Shown piece by piece: positions 36,997 to 45,516 of a stretch of DNA of 64,000 bases. Each line of letters begins with the position of its first letter. The stretch's first letter is position 1. Origin of the DNA: Burkholderia pyrrocinia (lineage in GTDB: Bacteria; Pseudomonadota; Gammaproteobacteria; Burkholderiales; Burkholderiaceae); assembly GCF_022809715.1 (NCBI RefSeq), contig NZ_CP094460.1, forward strand, positions 1,426,001 to 1,490,000, written 5' to 3'. The notes under the pieces were generated by a model. The model saw nothing but the letters and a program-made list of their open reading frames with translations. It had not been told where the DNA came from and searched no databases. The translations under genes were made by a program, and so were the position numbers.

Positions 36997-38274
36997 TCAG
37001 CCGCGGAACAGGTACTGCTCCAGCGATTCGGGCTTCATCTCGATCGAGAAACCGGGCGCCGTCGGCGGCATGTACGCCGCGCCGCGCACCACGCACGGCT
37101 CGACGAAATGCTCGTGCAGGTGATCGACGTATTCGGTCACGCGCCCTTCCTTCGTGCCGGAAATGCACACGTAGTCGATCATCGACAGGTGCTGCACGTA
37201 TTCGCACAGCCCGACGCCGCCCGCATGCGGGCACACCGGCAGCCCGTACTTCGCGGCCATCAGCATCACCGCGAGAATCTCGTTCACGCCGCCGAGGCGG
37301 CACGCGTCGATCTGCACGACGTCGATCGCGCCGCGCGCGATGAACTGCTTGAACAGCACGCGGTTCTGGCACATCTCGCCGGTCGCGACCTGCACGGGCG
37401 CGATCGCCTTGCGGATCTTGCGATGCCCTTCGACGTCGTCGGGGCTCGTCGGCTCCTCGATGAACCACGGCCGCGCGAACGCGAGCTCGCGCACCCAGTC
37501 GATCGCCTCGTCGACTTCCCACACCTGGTTCGCGTCGATCATCAGCTTGCGATCCGGGCCGATCACTTCGCGCGCAATCGTCACGCGGCGGATGTCGTCC
37601 TCGAGATTCGCGCCGACCTTCAGCTTCACGTAGTCGAACCCCGCGTCGACGGCCTCGCGGCACAGCCGGCGCAGCTTGTCGTCGCTGTAGCCGAGCCAGC
37701 CGGCCGACGTCGTGTAGCACGGGTAGCCGTCGCGCTCCAGCGTCGCGATCCGCGCGGCCTTGCCGGGCGCCTGCCGGCGCAGCAGGTCGAGCGCTTCGTC
37801 CGGCGTCAGGCAGTCGGTCAGGTAGCGGAAGTCGATCGTGCGCACCAGCTCCTCGGGGCTCATGTCGGCGACGAGCCGCCACAGCGGCTTGCCCACCGCC
37901 TTCGCCCACAGATCCCACACCGCGTTGACGACGGCACCCGTCGCCAGATGGATCGCGCCCTTGTCGGGGCCGATCCAGCGCAACTGGCTGTCCGACGTGA
38001 CGTGCCGCCAGAAGCGGCCCATGTCCTCGCGGATCCAGTCGAGGTCGAGGCCGACGACGAGGTGGCGCATCGCGTCGATCGCCGCGCAGCAGATTTCGTT
38101 GCCGCGCCCGATGGTGAACGTGAGCCCGTGACCTTCGAGCCCGTCGCGGTCGGTTTCGAGCACGACGTAGGCCGCCGAATAATCGGGGTCCGGATTCATC
38201 GCATCGGAGCCGTCGAGCTGCTGCGAGGTCGGAAAGCGCACGTCGAGGACGCGCATCGATCGAATGATAGGCAT
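36997..38274 (-). CDS. L-fuconate dehydratase (enolase superfamily)
   Basis: This 425-residue protein begins MPIIRSMRVLDVRFPTSQQLDGSDAMNPDPDYSAAYVV, the fuconate-dehydratase type of the mandelate-racemase subgroup. Catalytic elements are 'DYVKLKVGANLEDD' (Lys), 'LMIDANQVWEVDEAIDW', 'FIEEPTSPDDVEGH', 'ATGEMCQNRVLFKQF' and 'CPHAGGVGLCEYVQHL' (His). It dehydrates L-fuconate to 2-keto-3-deoxy-L-fuconate. ATG 38274 gives the family start; the frame continues upstream but only as non-homologous sequence. Confidence 0.9.
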   Translation of the reverse strand: MPIIRSMRVLDVRFPTSQQLDGSDAMNPDPDYSAAYVVLETDRDGLEGHGLTFTIGRGNEICCAAIDAMRHLVVGLDLDWIREDMGRFWRHVTSDSQLRWIGPDKGAIHLATGAVVNAVWDLWAKAVGKPLWRLVADMSPEELVRTIDFRYLTDCLTPDEALDLLRRQAPGKAARIATLERDGYPCYTTSAGWLGYSDDKLRRLCREAVDAGFDYVKLKVGANLEDDIRRVTIAREVIGPDRKLMIDANQVWEVDEAIDWVRELAFARPWFIEEPTSPDDVEGHRKIRKAIAPVQVATGEMCQNRVLFKQFIARGAIDVVQIDACRLGGVNEILAVMLMAAKYGLPVCPHAGGVGLCEYVQHLSMIDYVCISGTKEGRVTEYVDHLHEHFVEPCVVRGAAYMPPTAPGFSIEMKPESLEQYLFRG

Positions 38275-38297
38275 GACGAACCGTCCATTAAAGGAAA

Positions 38298-39140
38298 TCA
38301 GGCCTGCACGGTGCGCTGGCGCTGCTCGCCGAGCCCGTCGATGCCGAGCGTGATCACCTGCCCGGCGCGCAGATAGACGGGCGGTTTCTGCCCGAGGCCG
38401 ACGCCCGGCGGCGTGCCGGTGGAAATCACGTCGCCCGGCTGCAGGCTCATGAAGCGGCTCAGGTAGCTGATCAGGTGCGGCACGCGGAACACCATCGTCG
38501 CGGTCGAGCCGTTCTGGTAGCGATGGCCGTCGACGTCGAGCCACAGCCGCAGCGCGTGCGGATCGGGCACTTCGTCGGCCGTCACGAGCCACGGGCCGAG
38601 CGGCCCGAACGTATCGTTGCCCTTGCCCTTGTCCCACGTGCCGCCGCGTTCGAGCTGGTATTCGCGCTCCGACACGTCGTTCACGACGCAGTAGCCGGCA
38701 ACGTGCGACAGCGCGTCGGCTTCGTCGATATAGCGGCCGCCCCGGCCGATCACCACGCCGAGCTCGACTTCCCAGTCGGTCTTTTCCGAGCCGCGCGGAA
38801 TCTCGACGTCGTCGTTCGGCCCCGAGATCGCGCTCGTCCACTTGCCGAACACGACGGGCTCCTTCGGCACCTCCATCCCCGATTCGGCCGCGTGATCGGA
38901 ATAGTTGAGCCCGATGCAGATGAACTTGCCGACGCGGCCGACGCACGCGCCGAGCCGCGGCGTGCCTTCAACGAGCGGCAGCGACGACGGCGGAATGTCG
39001 CGCAGCCGCGCGAGCGAGGCCGGCGACAGCGCGTCACCGGCGATGTCGTCGATCACGCCGGACAGGTCGCGGATGTGGCCCTGCGCATCGAGCAGGCCCG
39101 GTTTTTCATGGTGTTTGTCGCCAAATCTCAGCAGTTTCAT
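38298..39140 (-). CDS. FAH-family hydrolase, probable 2,4-diketo-3-deoxy-L-fuconate hydrolase
   Basis: This 280-residue fumarylacetoacetate-hydrolase-family protein begins MKLLRFGDKHHEKPGLLD. The core is 'GKFICIGLNYSDHAAESGM', 'DDVEIPRGSEKTDWEVELGVVIG' (metal ligands), 'VVNDVSEREYQLERGG', 'GDVISTGTPPGVGLG'. In L-fucose degradation such an enzyme cleaves 2,4-diketo-3-deoxy-L-fuconate to pyruvate and L-lactate. The function fits the neighbouring dehydratase and SDR. Confidence 0.87.
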   Translation of the reverse strand: MKLLRFGDKHHEKPGLLDAQGHIRDLSGVIDDIAGDALSPASLARLRDIPPSSLPLVEGTPRLGACVGRVGKFICIGLNYSDHAAESGMEVPKEPVVFGKWTSAISGPNDDVEIPRGSEKTDWEVELGVVIGRGGRYIDEADALSHVAGYCVVNDVSEREYQLERGGTWDKGKGNDTFGPLGPWLVTADEVPDPHALRLWLDVDGHRYQNGSTATMVFRVPHLISYLSRFMSLQPGDVISTGTPPGVGLGQKPPVYLRAGQVITLGIDGLGEQRQRTVQA

Positions 39141-39211
39141 GGGGTTGTCTGAATGGAAACGGAACGTGAATGGGAAGGCGCGGTTAGTTCGACACGGTCG
39201 GTTAGACACGG

Positions 39212-39976
39212 TCAGTTTGACCAGCCGCCGTCGATCAGGTGAATGGCGCCGGTGGTAAATGCGGACTCGTCGGATGCCAGATAGGTTGCCAGCGCGGCAA
39301 TCTCGTCCGCCGTACCGACGCGCCCCATCGGCTGGCGCGCGACAAAGGCGGCGCGCACCGCGTCGATGGTCGTGTTCTGCGTCCGCGCCTGCTCGGCAAT
39401 ACGGGCCTCGAGCGAAGGCGACTCGACCGTGCCGGGGCAGATCGCGTTGCAACGAATGCGTTGACCGACGAAATCGGCGGCCACCGCCTTGGTCAGGCCG
39501 ATCACGGCCGCCTTGGTGGTGCCGTACACGAAGCGGTTCGGCACGCCCTTCACACTCGACGCGGCCGACGACATGTTGACGATCGACGCGCCGCCCGCCG
39601 CGAGCATCGCGGGCAGCAGCGTGCGGATCAGCCGGTACATCGACGTGACGTTCAGGTTCAGCGAAAACGCCCACGCGTCGTCGTCGCAGTCGAGGATCGA
39701 GCCGTGATGCACGTAGCCCGCGCAGTTGAACAGCACGTCGAACGCGCGTTCGCTCGCGGCGAGCGCGGCGACGTCGTTCGCATCGGTGACGTCGAGCCGC
39801 CGCGTGGTCAGCCGGCCGCCCGCGCGTTCGGCGTCGGCCGCGAGCCGCGCGAGCGCGGCTTCGTTGATATCGGTCGCCAGCACATCGGCGCCCTCGCTTG
39901 CGAACCGCAGCGCGGTCGCGCGGCCGATGCCCTGCCCGGCCGCCGTCACCAGCGCACGCTTGCCCTGCAATCTCAT
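39212..39976 (-). CDS. SDR dehydrogenase, probable 2-keto-3-deoxy-L-fuconate dehydrogenase
   Basis: This 254-residue SDR begins MRLQGKRALVTAAGQGIGRATALRF. NCAG ('LFNCAGYVHHGSI') and 'VNMSSAASSVKGVPNRFVYGTTKAAV' (S, Y, K) follow, ending in 'HLIDGGWSN'. This DHRS6-like type is found with fuconate dehydratases and oxidises 2-keto-3-deoxy-L-fuconate to the 2,4-diketo acid. It is the first gene of the nine-gene fucose operon, so the promoter lies upstream of 39976. Confidence 0.85.
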   Translation of the reverse strand: MRLQGKRALVTAAGQGIGRATALRFASEGADVLATDINEAALARLAADAERAGGRLTTRRLDVTDANDVAALAASERAFDVLFNCAGYVHHGSILDCDDDAWAFSLNLNVTSMYRLIRTLLPAMLAAGGASIVNMSSAASSVKGVPNRFVYGTTKAAVIGLTKAVAADFVGQRIRCNAICPGTVESPSLEARIAEQARTQNTTIDAVRAAFVARQPMGRVGTADEIAALATYLASDESAFTTGAIHLIDGGWSN

Positions 39977-40030
39977 GAGTGCTTCTCCCGGAAAAGCCGG
40001 CCACCAGTCGGCCGATTGGCACAAAGGACT

Positions 40031-40045
40031 AAAGGTCCAACCAAT
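40031..40045 (-). promoter_or_regulatory. candidate FadR/GntR-type operator before the fucose operon
   Basis: On the minus strand the site reads ATTGGTTGGACCTTT, i.e. TGGT-N3-ACC(T), close to the TNGTNNNACNA pattern bound by FadR-subfamily regulators. It lies 55-70 bases before the first gene of the operon that ends with a FadR-type regulator gene. One site only was noticed, and one half-site is imperfect. Confidence 0.35.
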
Positions 40046-40270
40046 GATAGGAAGTGATCGCCCGTTTGTCACGAATTTGGGATTCAGTATTTACCCGAGC
40101 GGGCAAATCCGGCGGGTGGACAAGAATGCGGCGCTCGACCGGCCATGGCTGCGCGCTTTCGGATTCGCTCAAACCCAATGCCGGCGGGCCTCTCAGCCGG
40201 GTTTTCGCGCACGCGCGGCGCGGCTGCCGCGCCAAACTGACAAAAAAGTCATGTACACGTCAGGGTCTTA

Positions 40271-40447
40271 ACGGGATGCGCGCGCCATCATGGCGTTGCC
40301 GGACCGCGCTTCCGGTACATCGCCACCCCGCCCGCGTTCGATCCCTGCGGGCACTCCGTCCCCCGGCGATGTACTCCGTGTCTGGGCGAGCAGACACGGC
40401 GCGCGGGCCGATTTCCCGCCCCGGACTTTTCGTCCGGGGCGTTTTTG
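40271..40447 (+). ncRNA. candidate structured RNA ending in an intrinsic terminator
   Basis: Several stems can form in about 175 nt. CCGGA 40299-40303 pairs with TCCGG 40311-40315. GTACATCGCC 40315-40324 pairs with GGCGATGTAC 40365-40374 and encloses GCCCGC 40330-40335 / GCGGGC 40347-40352. CCGTGTCTG 40376-40384 pairs with CAGACACGG 40391-40399. A terminator follows at 40418-40446. No protein frame fits. It could be a trans-acting small RNA or the leader/attenuator of the DUF3331 gene starting about 195 bp later. It does not match a riboswitch class I recognise. A promoter was not assigned. Confidence 0.45.
40418..40446 (+). terminator. intrinsic terminator
   Basis: GCCCCGGAC (40418-40426) pairs with GTCCGGGGC (40432-40440) across TTTTC and is followed by GTTTTTG. 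A textbook Rho-independent terminator on the plus strand, closing the structured region upstream. Confidence 0.8.
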
Positions 40448-40641
40448 TCCGTGGATCCCCAGAAAAATGAGCGTGGATTGTTTCTAAATCGGCAAAAGGT
40501 AATTTGAGCCAGACAGGATGTTTTTTCCGGTCACAGACGCTTACATTTAGCGCACCACTCATGGAACCCGCTACGGATTCGCCATCGGGTAGTGACATCC
40601 ACTGCCACGACCGAACCGCACGAGCTTTAGGAAACGGCAAA

Positions 40642-40932
40642 ATGAAGGCCTCCCAATCCCTGCCTGTGCTCGATCCCCCCGACGTCCACGTCGAAATCCT
40701 CGAACAGTCCGATACGCTGCTCGTCGTCCGCTGGGTCGAACCCGGCCGCTGTCACTACGGCGAACAGCGCTGGCGCCGCCGCTTCGCGCAACGCACCGGC
40801 ACCTGCGCATTGTCGCGCCAGGTCATCCATCGCGGCGACGAAGTCTTCCGCCCGGCCGAACGCCCGGCACCCGCGAACGCGGCCGCGATGATCTCCGCCG
40901 CCGAAGTGCTCGGCCTCGCCGGGGGCAGGTAA
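40642..40932 (+). CDS. DUF3331 domain protein
   Basis: This 96-residue protein has 'HVEILEQSDTLLVVRWVEPGRCHYGEQRW' and 'CALSRQVIHRGDEVFRPAERP', the pattern of DUF3331, a small family concentrated in Burkholderia and relatives; function unknown. Two cysteines and a basic cluster (RWRRRFAQR) are conserved-looking. ATG 40642 is preceded by AGGAAA; in-frame upstream starts would add unrelated sequence. Confidence 0.75.
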   Translation: MKASQSLPVLDPPDVHVEILEQSDTLLVVRWVEPGRCHYGEQRWRRRFAQRTGTCALSRQVIHRGDEVFRPAERPAPANAAAMISAAEVLGLAGGR

Positions 40933-41099
40933 ATCCTGCCAGCCGCGTACCGCGGCCCGCTGCACCACGCCGCGCGCCGGCCCTAGAAGCGCCGGTCTAA
41001 TTCCCCCGCTTGTCTGCCACGCTCGCGCGCACTATCGTTACACCACTCAATGTAACGATTACGTGCCGCGGCCGACCGGTCGCGCCGATGGAGGCAGAC

Positions 41100-42086
41100 A
41101 TGCATGCATGGAGCGCGCGCCACGTCCCGGCGCAGGGCGGCAAGGTCGCGGTCGTGACCGGCGCCAACAGCGGCCTCGGCTGGCAGCTCGCGGAAACGCT
41201 GGCCGCAAAAGGCGCGACCGTCGTGATGGGCTGCCGCGACGCCGCACGCGCCGCGCAGGCCGTCGATGCGATCCGCCGGCTCCATCCCGATGCGCGCGTC
41301 GAAGTCGATGCGCTCGACCTCGCCGATCTCGCGTCGATCGAACGCTTCGCGGCCGACGTGTCCGAACGCCACGGCCGCGTCGACATCCTCTGCAACAACG
41401 CCGGCGTGATGTTCCTGCCGCTGCGGCACACGCGCGACGGCTTCGAGATGCAGTTCGGCACCAACCACCTCGGCCATTTCGCGCTGACCGGCCATTTGCT
41501 GCCCGCGCTGAGCGCCGCGCGACGCGCACGCGTCGTGACGATGTCGAGCGGCTTCAATCGCGGCGGCCGGATTCGCGTCGACGACCTGCGCGCCGAGCAT
41601 CGCTACAACCGTTATCTCGCCTATTGCGACAGCAAGCTCGCGAACCTCGTGTTCGCGATCGAACTGCAGCGCCGCTTCGAGCGCGCCGCGTTCGCCGGGA
41701 TCAGCGTCGCCGCGCATCCCGGCTATGCGGCGACCAACCTGCAGTTCGCGGGCCCGGCGATGGACAGTTCGCCCGCCCGCGCCGCGCTGACGCGTGCCGC
41801 GAACCGTTATCTCGCGCAACCGGCCGACCAGGGCGCGCTGCCCGCGATCCACGCGGCGACCTCACCCGATCTCGCCGGCGGTGCGTATATCGGGCCGTCC
41901 GGCTGGTTCGAATCGCGCGGGCTGCCGGCGCCCGCGAGCGTGCCGCGCGCGGCACGCGACGTGGCTTCGGCTGCGCTGCTGTGGGAAGCATCGGAAGCCG
42001 CGACCGGCGTGCGCTTCCTCAGCTCGGGCGCGCCGGCCGGGCGTTCGCCGGGCCGGCCGTTCGACACGGCGGCCGAAGCGCGCTGA
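41100..42086 (+). CDS. short-chain dehydrogenase/reductase (retinol-dehydrogenase-like)
   Basis: This 328-residue SDR has 'GGKVAVVTGANSGLGWQLAE', NNAG ('ILCNNAGVMFLPL'), 'NHLGHFALTGHLLPAL', 'VVTMSSGFNRGG' and YxxxK in 'YLAYCDSKLANLVF', the protochlorophyllide-reductase/retinol-dehydrogenase-like class. Start ATG 41100 has GGAGG six bases upstream; an ATG 12 bases earlier overlaps that site. Substrate unknown; it is not obviously part of a pathway here. The C-terminal 60 residues are Ala/Arg/Pro-rich. Confidence 0.85.
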   Translation: MHAWSARHVPAQGGKVAVVTGANSGLGWQLAETLAAKGATVVMGCRDAARAAQAVDAIRRLHPDARVEVDALDLADLASIERFAADVSERHGRVDILCNNAGVMFLPLRHTRDGFEMQFGTNHLGHFALTGHLLPALSAARRARVVTMSSGFNRGGRIRVDDLRAEHRYNRYLAYCDSKLANLVFAIELQRRFERAAFAGISVAAHPGYAATNLQFAGPAMDSSPARAALTRAANRYLAQPADQGALPAIHAATSPDLAGGAYIGPSGWFESRGLPAPASVPRAARDVASAALLWEASEAATGVRFLSSGAPAGRSPGRPFDTAAEAR

Positions 42087-42300
42087 ACCGCGCGTCGCGA
42101 TCCGCAACATTCTTCATACTTATTACATCAACCGAAAAGAAAGCCGGTTGAAAGACTGATTCGGCGCCCCATTGTTACCGCTCAGAAAACAATTTATCGT
42201 CAAAATCAGCGTTTACCCTCAACCATCCGATGACTAAGATTTGATCAATCGCTTAAGACATGGTGTCGACAGCGAACTCAATAAAACACCGGAGGTCATC

Positions 42301-42603
42301 ATGAAATCGCTCGTTTCCGCAGTCGTTGCCGCTGCCGCCCTGTCCGCTTCGTTCGGCGCATTCGCCCAAAGCACCGTGACCCGCGCGCAAGTGAAGAATG
42401 AACTGGTCCAGCTCGAACAAGCCGGCTACAAACCGGGCGTGTCGAGCCCGTACTACCCGAACGACATCCAGAGCGCCGAAGCGCGCGTTCATGGCGCCGA
42501 CGCCAGCGGCTACGGCGCGCAACCGGCCCCGCTCGTCCACTCGGGCGCCCCGGCTGCCGCAGCGTCGTCGAACGCACGCGATTCGATCTTCTTCGGCCAG
42601 TAA
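42301..42603 (+). CDS. DUF4148 secreted small protein
   Basis: This 100-residue protein begins with signal peptide MKSLVSAVVAAAALSASFGA(FAQ) and the DUF4148 motif 'TVTRAQVKNELVQLEQAGYKP', then 'YYPNDIQSAEARVHG' and an Ala-rich tail. DUF4148 proteins are abundant periplasmic proteins of Burkholderiales, function unknown. A GGAGGT site precedes ATG 42301. The gene ends before a strong terminator. Confidence 0.88.
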   Translation: MKSLVSAVVAAAALSASFGAFAQSTVTRAQVKNELVQLEQAGYKPGVSSPYYPNDIQSAEARVHGADASGYGAQPAPLVHSGAPAAAASSNARDSIFFGQ

Positions 42604-42654
42604 GCCGATGCGCCCCCGGCGGGCGCCGCGCGCCGCGCGATGAAGCCGTATCCG

Positions 42655-42687
42655 GACGAGCCCCTTCGCGGGGCTCGTCTTATTTTT
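42655..42687 (+). terminator. intrinsic terminator after DUF4148 gene
   Basis: GACGAGCCCC (42655-42664) pairs with GGGGCTCGTC (42670-42679), 5-base loop, followed by TTATTTTTAT. It closes the DUF4148 transcript. Confidence 0.85.
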
Positions 42688-42727
42688 ATGAAACGCATAC
42701 CTCCGCCGCCCGGCAGCGGGTGGCTTC

Positions 42728-42756
42728 GCCCGGACGCTTTGCGTCCGGGCGCTTTT
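42728..42756 (+). terminator. second terminator in tandem
   Basis: GCCCGGACGC (42728-42737) pairs with GCGTCCGGGC (42741-42750) around TTT, followed by GCTTTTTC. A back-up terminator between the DUF4148 gene and the convergent carnitine operon. Confidence 0.75.
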
Positions 42757-42803
42757 TCGTCTGCACATGCATGTGTGCGAGATGAAGCCGTGTACGCCGC
42801 CGG

Positions 42804-44009
42804 TCAGCGCGGCACGGCCGCGGCAGGCACCGACCGCGACAACACGCGCCACCGCGACAGCAATTCGTCGCGATCGACATAGCAGCCCTGCAGATGCCGG
42901 CGGCCGGTCGACGGATCGAACTCGGTGCGCGCATGCAGCACACGCCGGTTGTCGAACGCCCACATGTCGCCCGCCCGCAGCCGGCGCTGCACGCGAAAGC
43001 GCGGCTCGCGCGCGAGCGCGAGAAACCGCCGGTACGCGCGATAGACGGCCGTGACCGATCCGGCCGGCGCATCGAGCGGCCCGCGCAGGAAGTTCGCGAC
43101 ACGCACCTCGGTCACGTTGCCGCGCGCATCGAGCCCGATCACCGGTGCCGAACAGCGGTAGTCGCTGTTCGCACTCTTGTTCCAGAACTCGAACGGCGTC
43201 GACGCAAGCTGCTCGAAATCGGCCGGATGCTCGCGCCGCAGCGCATCCGCAAGCGCGAACCCGTCGAGGAATACGCTGTCGCCGCCCGTCGCGTCGTTCG
43301 CGAGGCAATGCAGGAACTGCACGCCCGGCTGCAACTCGCGCGTCGGCAGGTCGGTGTGCGGCGGCAGGTTGAGCGACGTATACGCATTGCTGTCCGGGCG
43401 CGGCTTCGATTCGACGTCGAACAGCACACCGAAATTGCTTTCGCGGATCAGGCCGACGCGGCGCGCGATCTCGTCGACGCGGCCGCGCTCGGCCGGCACG
43501 CCTTCGACGAGCGTCAACCCGGTGCGCTGCAACGCGGCGAGCCACGCGAGCAATGCGCCGTCGTCCTGCATCACGTCGCGCCACGCGAACACGCCGATCG
43601 CCGTCGCATCGTCGCCGGCCCATACGTGCCGCCCGTGCGCGGCCTGACGCTCGGCGCGCGACGCGTCGTCGTATGCATGCGCGCGCAACCAGCCCGGCGA
43701 CCACGCGCTGCGATGCCCGTCGTTCCACTCCACATGCAGCGCGCCGTCGGCTTCGACGTGCACGGCGAGCGCCGACAGATCCTCGCGCGCGTCGGCGATC
43801 TCGAACACCTGTTCGCGTGTGACCGCATGCACGCACGCGGAACACGCGCAGTTGTCGCGCAGCCAGTCGAAATGGAACGGCGATCGTCGCGTGTCGCTCC
43901 ACTCGACGTCCACCGCTCCGTCGCCGATTGCCACCGCGGCAATGGCCGCGTTGGCCGCGTCGGCGGAAAACGTCCGCCAGTCCTCGATACGGTGTTGCGC
44001 TGCCTGCAT
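42804..44009 (-). CDS. gamma-butyrobetaine dioxygenase
   Basis: This 401-residue 2-oxoglutarate/Fe(II) oxygenase of the BBOX/TauD type has an N-terminal DUF971-like zinc region with clustered cysteines ('FDWLRDNCACSACVH'). The catalytic HxD in 'NLPPHTDLPTRELQPGVQFLHC' and the distal His in 'AFDNRRVLHARTEFD' follow. It hydroxylates gamma-butyrobetaine to L-carnitine, feeding the carnitine genes upstream in the same operon. Start ATG 44009 follows GGGAGG. Confidence 0.87.
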   Translation of the reverse strand: MQAAQHRIEDWRTFSADAANAAIAAVAIGDGAVDVEWSDTRRSPFHFDWLRDNCACSACVHAVTREQVFEIADAREDLSALAVHVEADGALHVEWNDGHRSAWSPGWLRAHAYDDASRAERQAAHGRHVWAGDDATAIGVFAWRDVMQDDGALLAWLAALQRTGLTLVEGVPAERGRVDEIARRVGLIRESNFGVLFDVESKPRPDSNAYTSLNLPPHTDLPTRELQPGVQFLHCLANDATGGDSVFLDGFALADALRREHPADFEQLASTPFEFWNKSANSDYRCSAPVIGLDARGNVTEVRVANFLRGPLDAPAGSVTAVYRAYRRFLALAREPRFRVQRRLRAGDMWAFDNRRVLHARTEFDPSTGRRHLQGCYVDRDELLSRWRVLSRSVPAAAVPR

Positions 44010-44031
44010 CGTTGCCTCCCGGAAACGCCCG

Positions 44032-44988
44032 CTACGCGTGTGGTGCGAGCAGAAACCCGCCGACCGTCCGGTGCATCCGCGCCGCCTGCGGGCTCGTCCC
44101 GAGCGCGCGCCAGCAGCCGTGCACCAGCCCCTCTCCCATCCAGTAGCGCGCGGTGCCGCCGGCCGCGCGAATCCGTTCGACGTACACGCGCGCATCGTCG
44201 CGCAGCGGATCGTGCTCGGCGCCGATCGCGAGCACGGGCGGCAGGCCATCGAAACGCGAAGCCGCGAGCGGCACCGACGCGCGCAGCAGCGGGTTGCCGT
44301 CCGTCAGTGCGTCGGACAGGCCGCCTTCCCAATACAGCGCGCGATAGCGATGGACATCATCGAGCGTCAGCATCGGCGCATGCGCTTCCGTTTCGCGCGC
44401 GGGCGATTGCGGTTCGAACCCGAGCATCGGATAAACGAGCGCGATACCGTCGATACCGCCTTCGCCCGCATCGCGCAGCGCGGTCGCGACGGCCGCGGCG
44501 AGCATGCCGCCCGCGCTGTCGCCCGCAAGCGTCAGCGGCCACGCGCACGGCCCGAACGGCCAGCGCGCATCGCGCGCGGCGCGTGTGACGGCGAGGCAAT
44601 CTTCAAGAGCAGCCGGTGCGCGGTGTTCGGGCGCCAGCCGGTAGTCGACCGCGATCACGTCGAGCCCCGTGTCGGCCGCCAGTTGCGCGGTGATCAGCGC
44701 GTGACTGTCGAGCGAGCCGACGACGAAGCCGCCGCCATGAAAAAACAGCACCGTGCCGCGCGGCTTGCCGTGCGCGGCCGTGTAGCGCCGCAGCGCGATC
44801 GCGCGTCCGTCCGGTGCGTGCCACACGGCATCCTGCTGCACGATGCCGGCCGGCAGGGCCGCCGGTGTCCACTCGGCCGCGAAGCGGTCGTAGAGGCGGC
44901 GCTGCTCGTCGGGCGAGCGCGCCGCCGTGTCGGCCGGATACCACGCGTCGACGGCTGCGACGAACGCCGCGATTTCCGGTTCGAGCAT
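44032..44988 (-). CDS. alpha/beta hydrolase, probable short-chain acylcarnitine hydrolase
   Basis: This 318-residue HSL-type esterase has the oxyanion motif HGGG ('VLFFHGGGFVVGS'), the nucleophile elbow GDSAGG and late catalytic 'AEHDPLRDDARVYVERI' and 'HGCWRAL' residues. In Pseudomonas the carnitine operon ends with a hydrolase (HocS) that frees carnitine from short acyl esters. The same position here suggests that role, but substrate is not shown by the sequence. Confidence 0.8.
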   Translation of the reverse strand: MLEPEIAAFVAAVDAWYPADTAARSPDEQRRLYDRFAAEWTPAALPAGIVQQDAVWHAPDGRAIALRRYTAAHGKPRGTVLFFHGGGFVVGSLDSHALITAQLAADTGLDVIAVDYRLAPEHRAPAALEDCLAVTRAARDARWPFGPCAWPLTLAGDSAGGMLAAAVATALRDAGEGGIDGIALVYPMLGFEPQSPARETEAHAPMLTLDDVHRYRALYWEGGLSDALTDGNPLLRASVPLAASRFDGLPPVLAIGAEHDPLRDDARVYVERIRAAGGTARYWMGEGLVHGCWRALGTSPQAARMHRTVGGFLLAPHA

Positions 44989-45017
44989 CGCGTGCGCTCC
45001 GCGTTTGAAGATCGACG

Positions 45018-45506
45018 CTAGCGGCGCGGCGGCAGCCCGATCACGCGGCCCGCATACGCAGGCGCCGCGCAATCGCGCTGCAACGCATGAAGCTCGGCCA
45101 CGCGCGCGGCGACGTCTTCGTCGAACGGCGCCGACTTCGCGCCGTCGCGCGTATCGACGTGCAGCAGCATCTGCTCGCTCGCCGATACCGCGTCCTCGTG
45201 CCCATCCGCGAACAGTTCGAGATACAGGTGCAGCCGCTTCGCGTCGTGCGCGAGCACGCGCGCATCGACGCGCACCTGCGTGCCTTCCTTGATCTCGTGC
45301 AGGTAGTTCACGTGCGCTTCGAGCGTGTAGACCGAGCGGCCCCGCTCGCAACGCGCGGCGTCATCAAGCCCGATGCGATCCAGCAACGCATCGGTCGCGA
45401 AGCTGAAGATCAGCAGGTAGAACGCATCGCGCAGGTGGCCGTTGTAGTCGACCCATTCGGGCCGCACCACGTCGCGGTAAATCGTCAGCGGGGTATCGCC
45501 CGTCAT
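45018..45506 (-). CDS. cdhB: hot-dog thioesterase, probable betainyl-CoA thioesterase
   Basis: This 162-residue hot-dog-fold thioesterase has 'VRPEWVDYNGHLRDAFYLLIFSFATDALL' (active-site Asp/Asn region) and 'VYTLEAHVNYLHEIKEGTQVRVDARVL'. In carnitine breakdown CdhB hydrolyses betainyl-CoA to glycine betaine. It follows the carnitine dehydrogenase gene by ten bases. Assignment relies on operon context plus family. Confidence 0.8.
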   Translation of the reverse strand: MTGDTPLTIYRDVVRPEWVDYNGHLRDAFYLLIFSFATDALLDRIGLDDAARCERGRSVYTLEAHVNYLHEIKEGTQVRVDARVLAHDAKRLHLYLELFADGHEDAVSASEQMLLHVDTRDGAKSAPFDEDVAARVAELHALQRDCAAPAYAGRVIGLPPRR

Positions 45507-45516
45507 CGCCTGTCCT

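Noticed and set aside
40271..40447. Interpretation of the structured region as 6S RNA or a known riboswitch
   Set aside because: The fold is several separate stems instead of one long bulged hairpin, and no conserved aptamer motif that I know is present.
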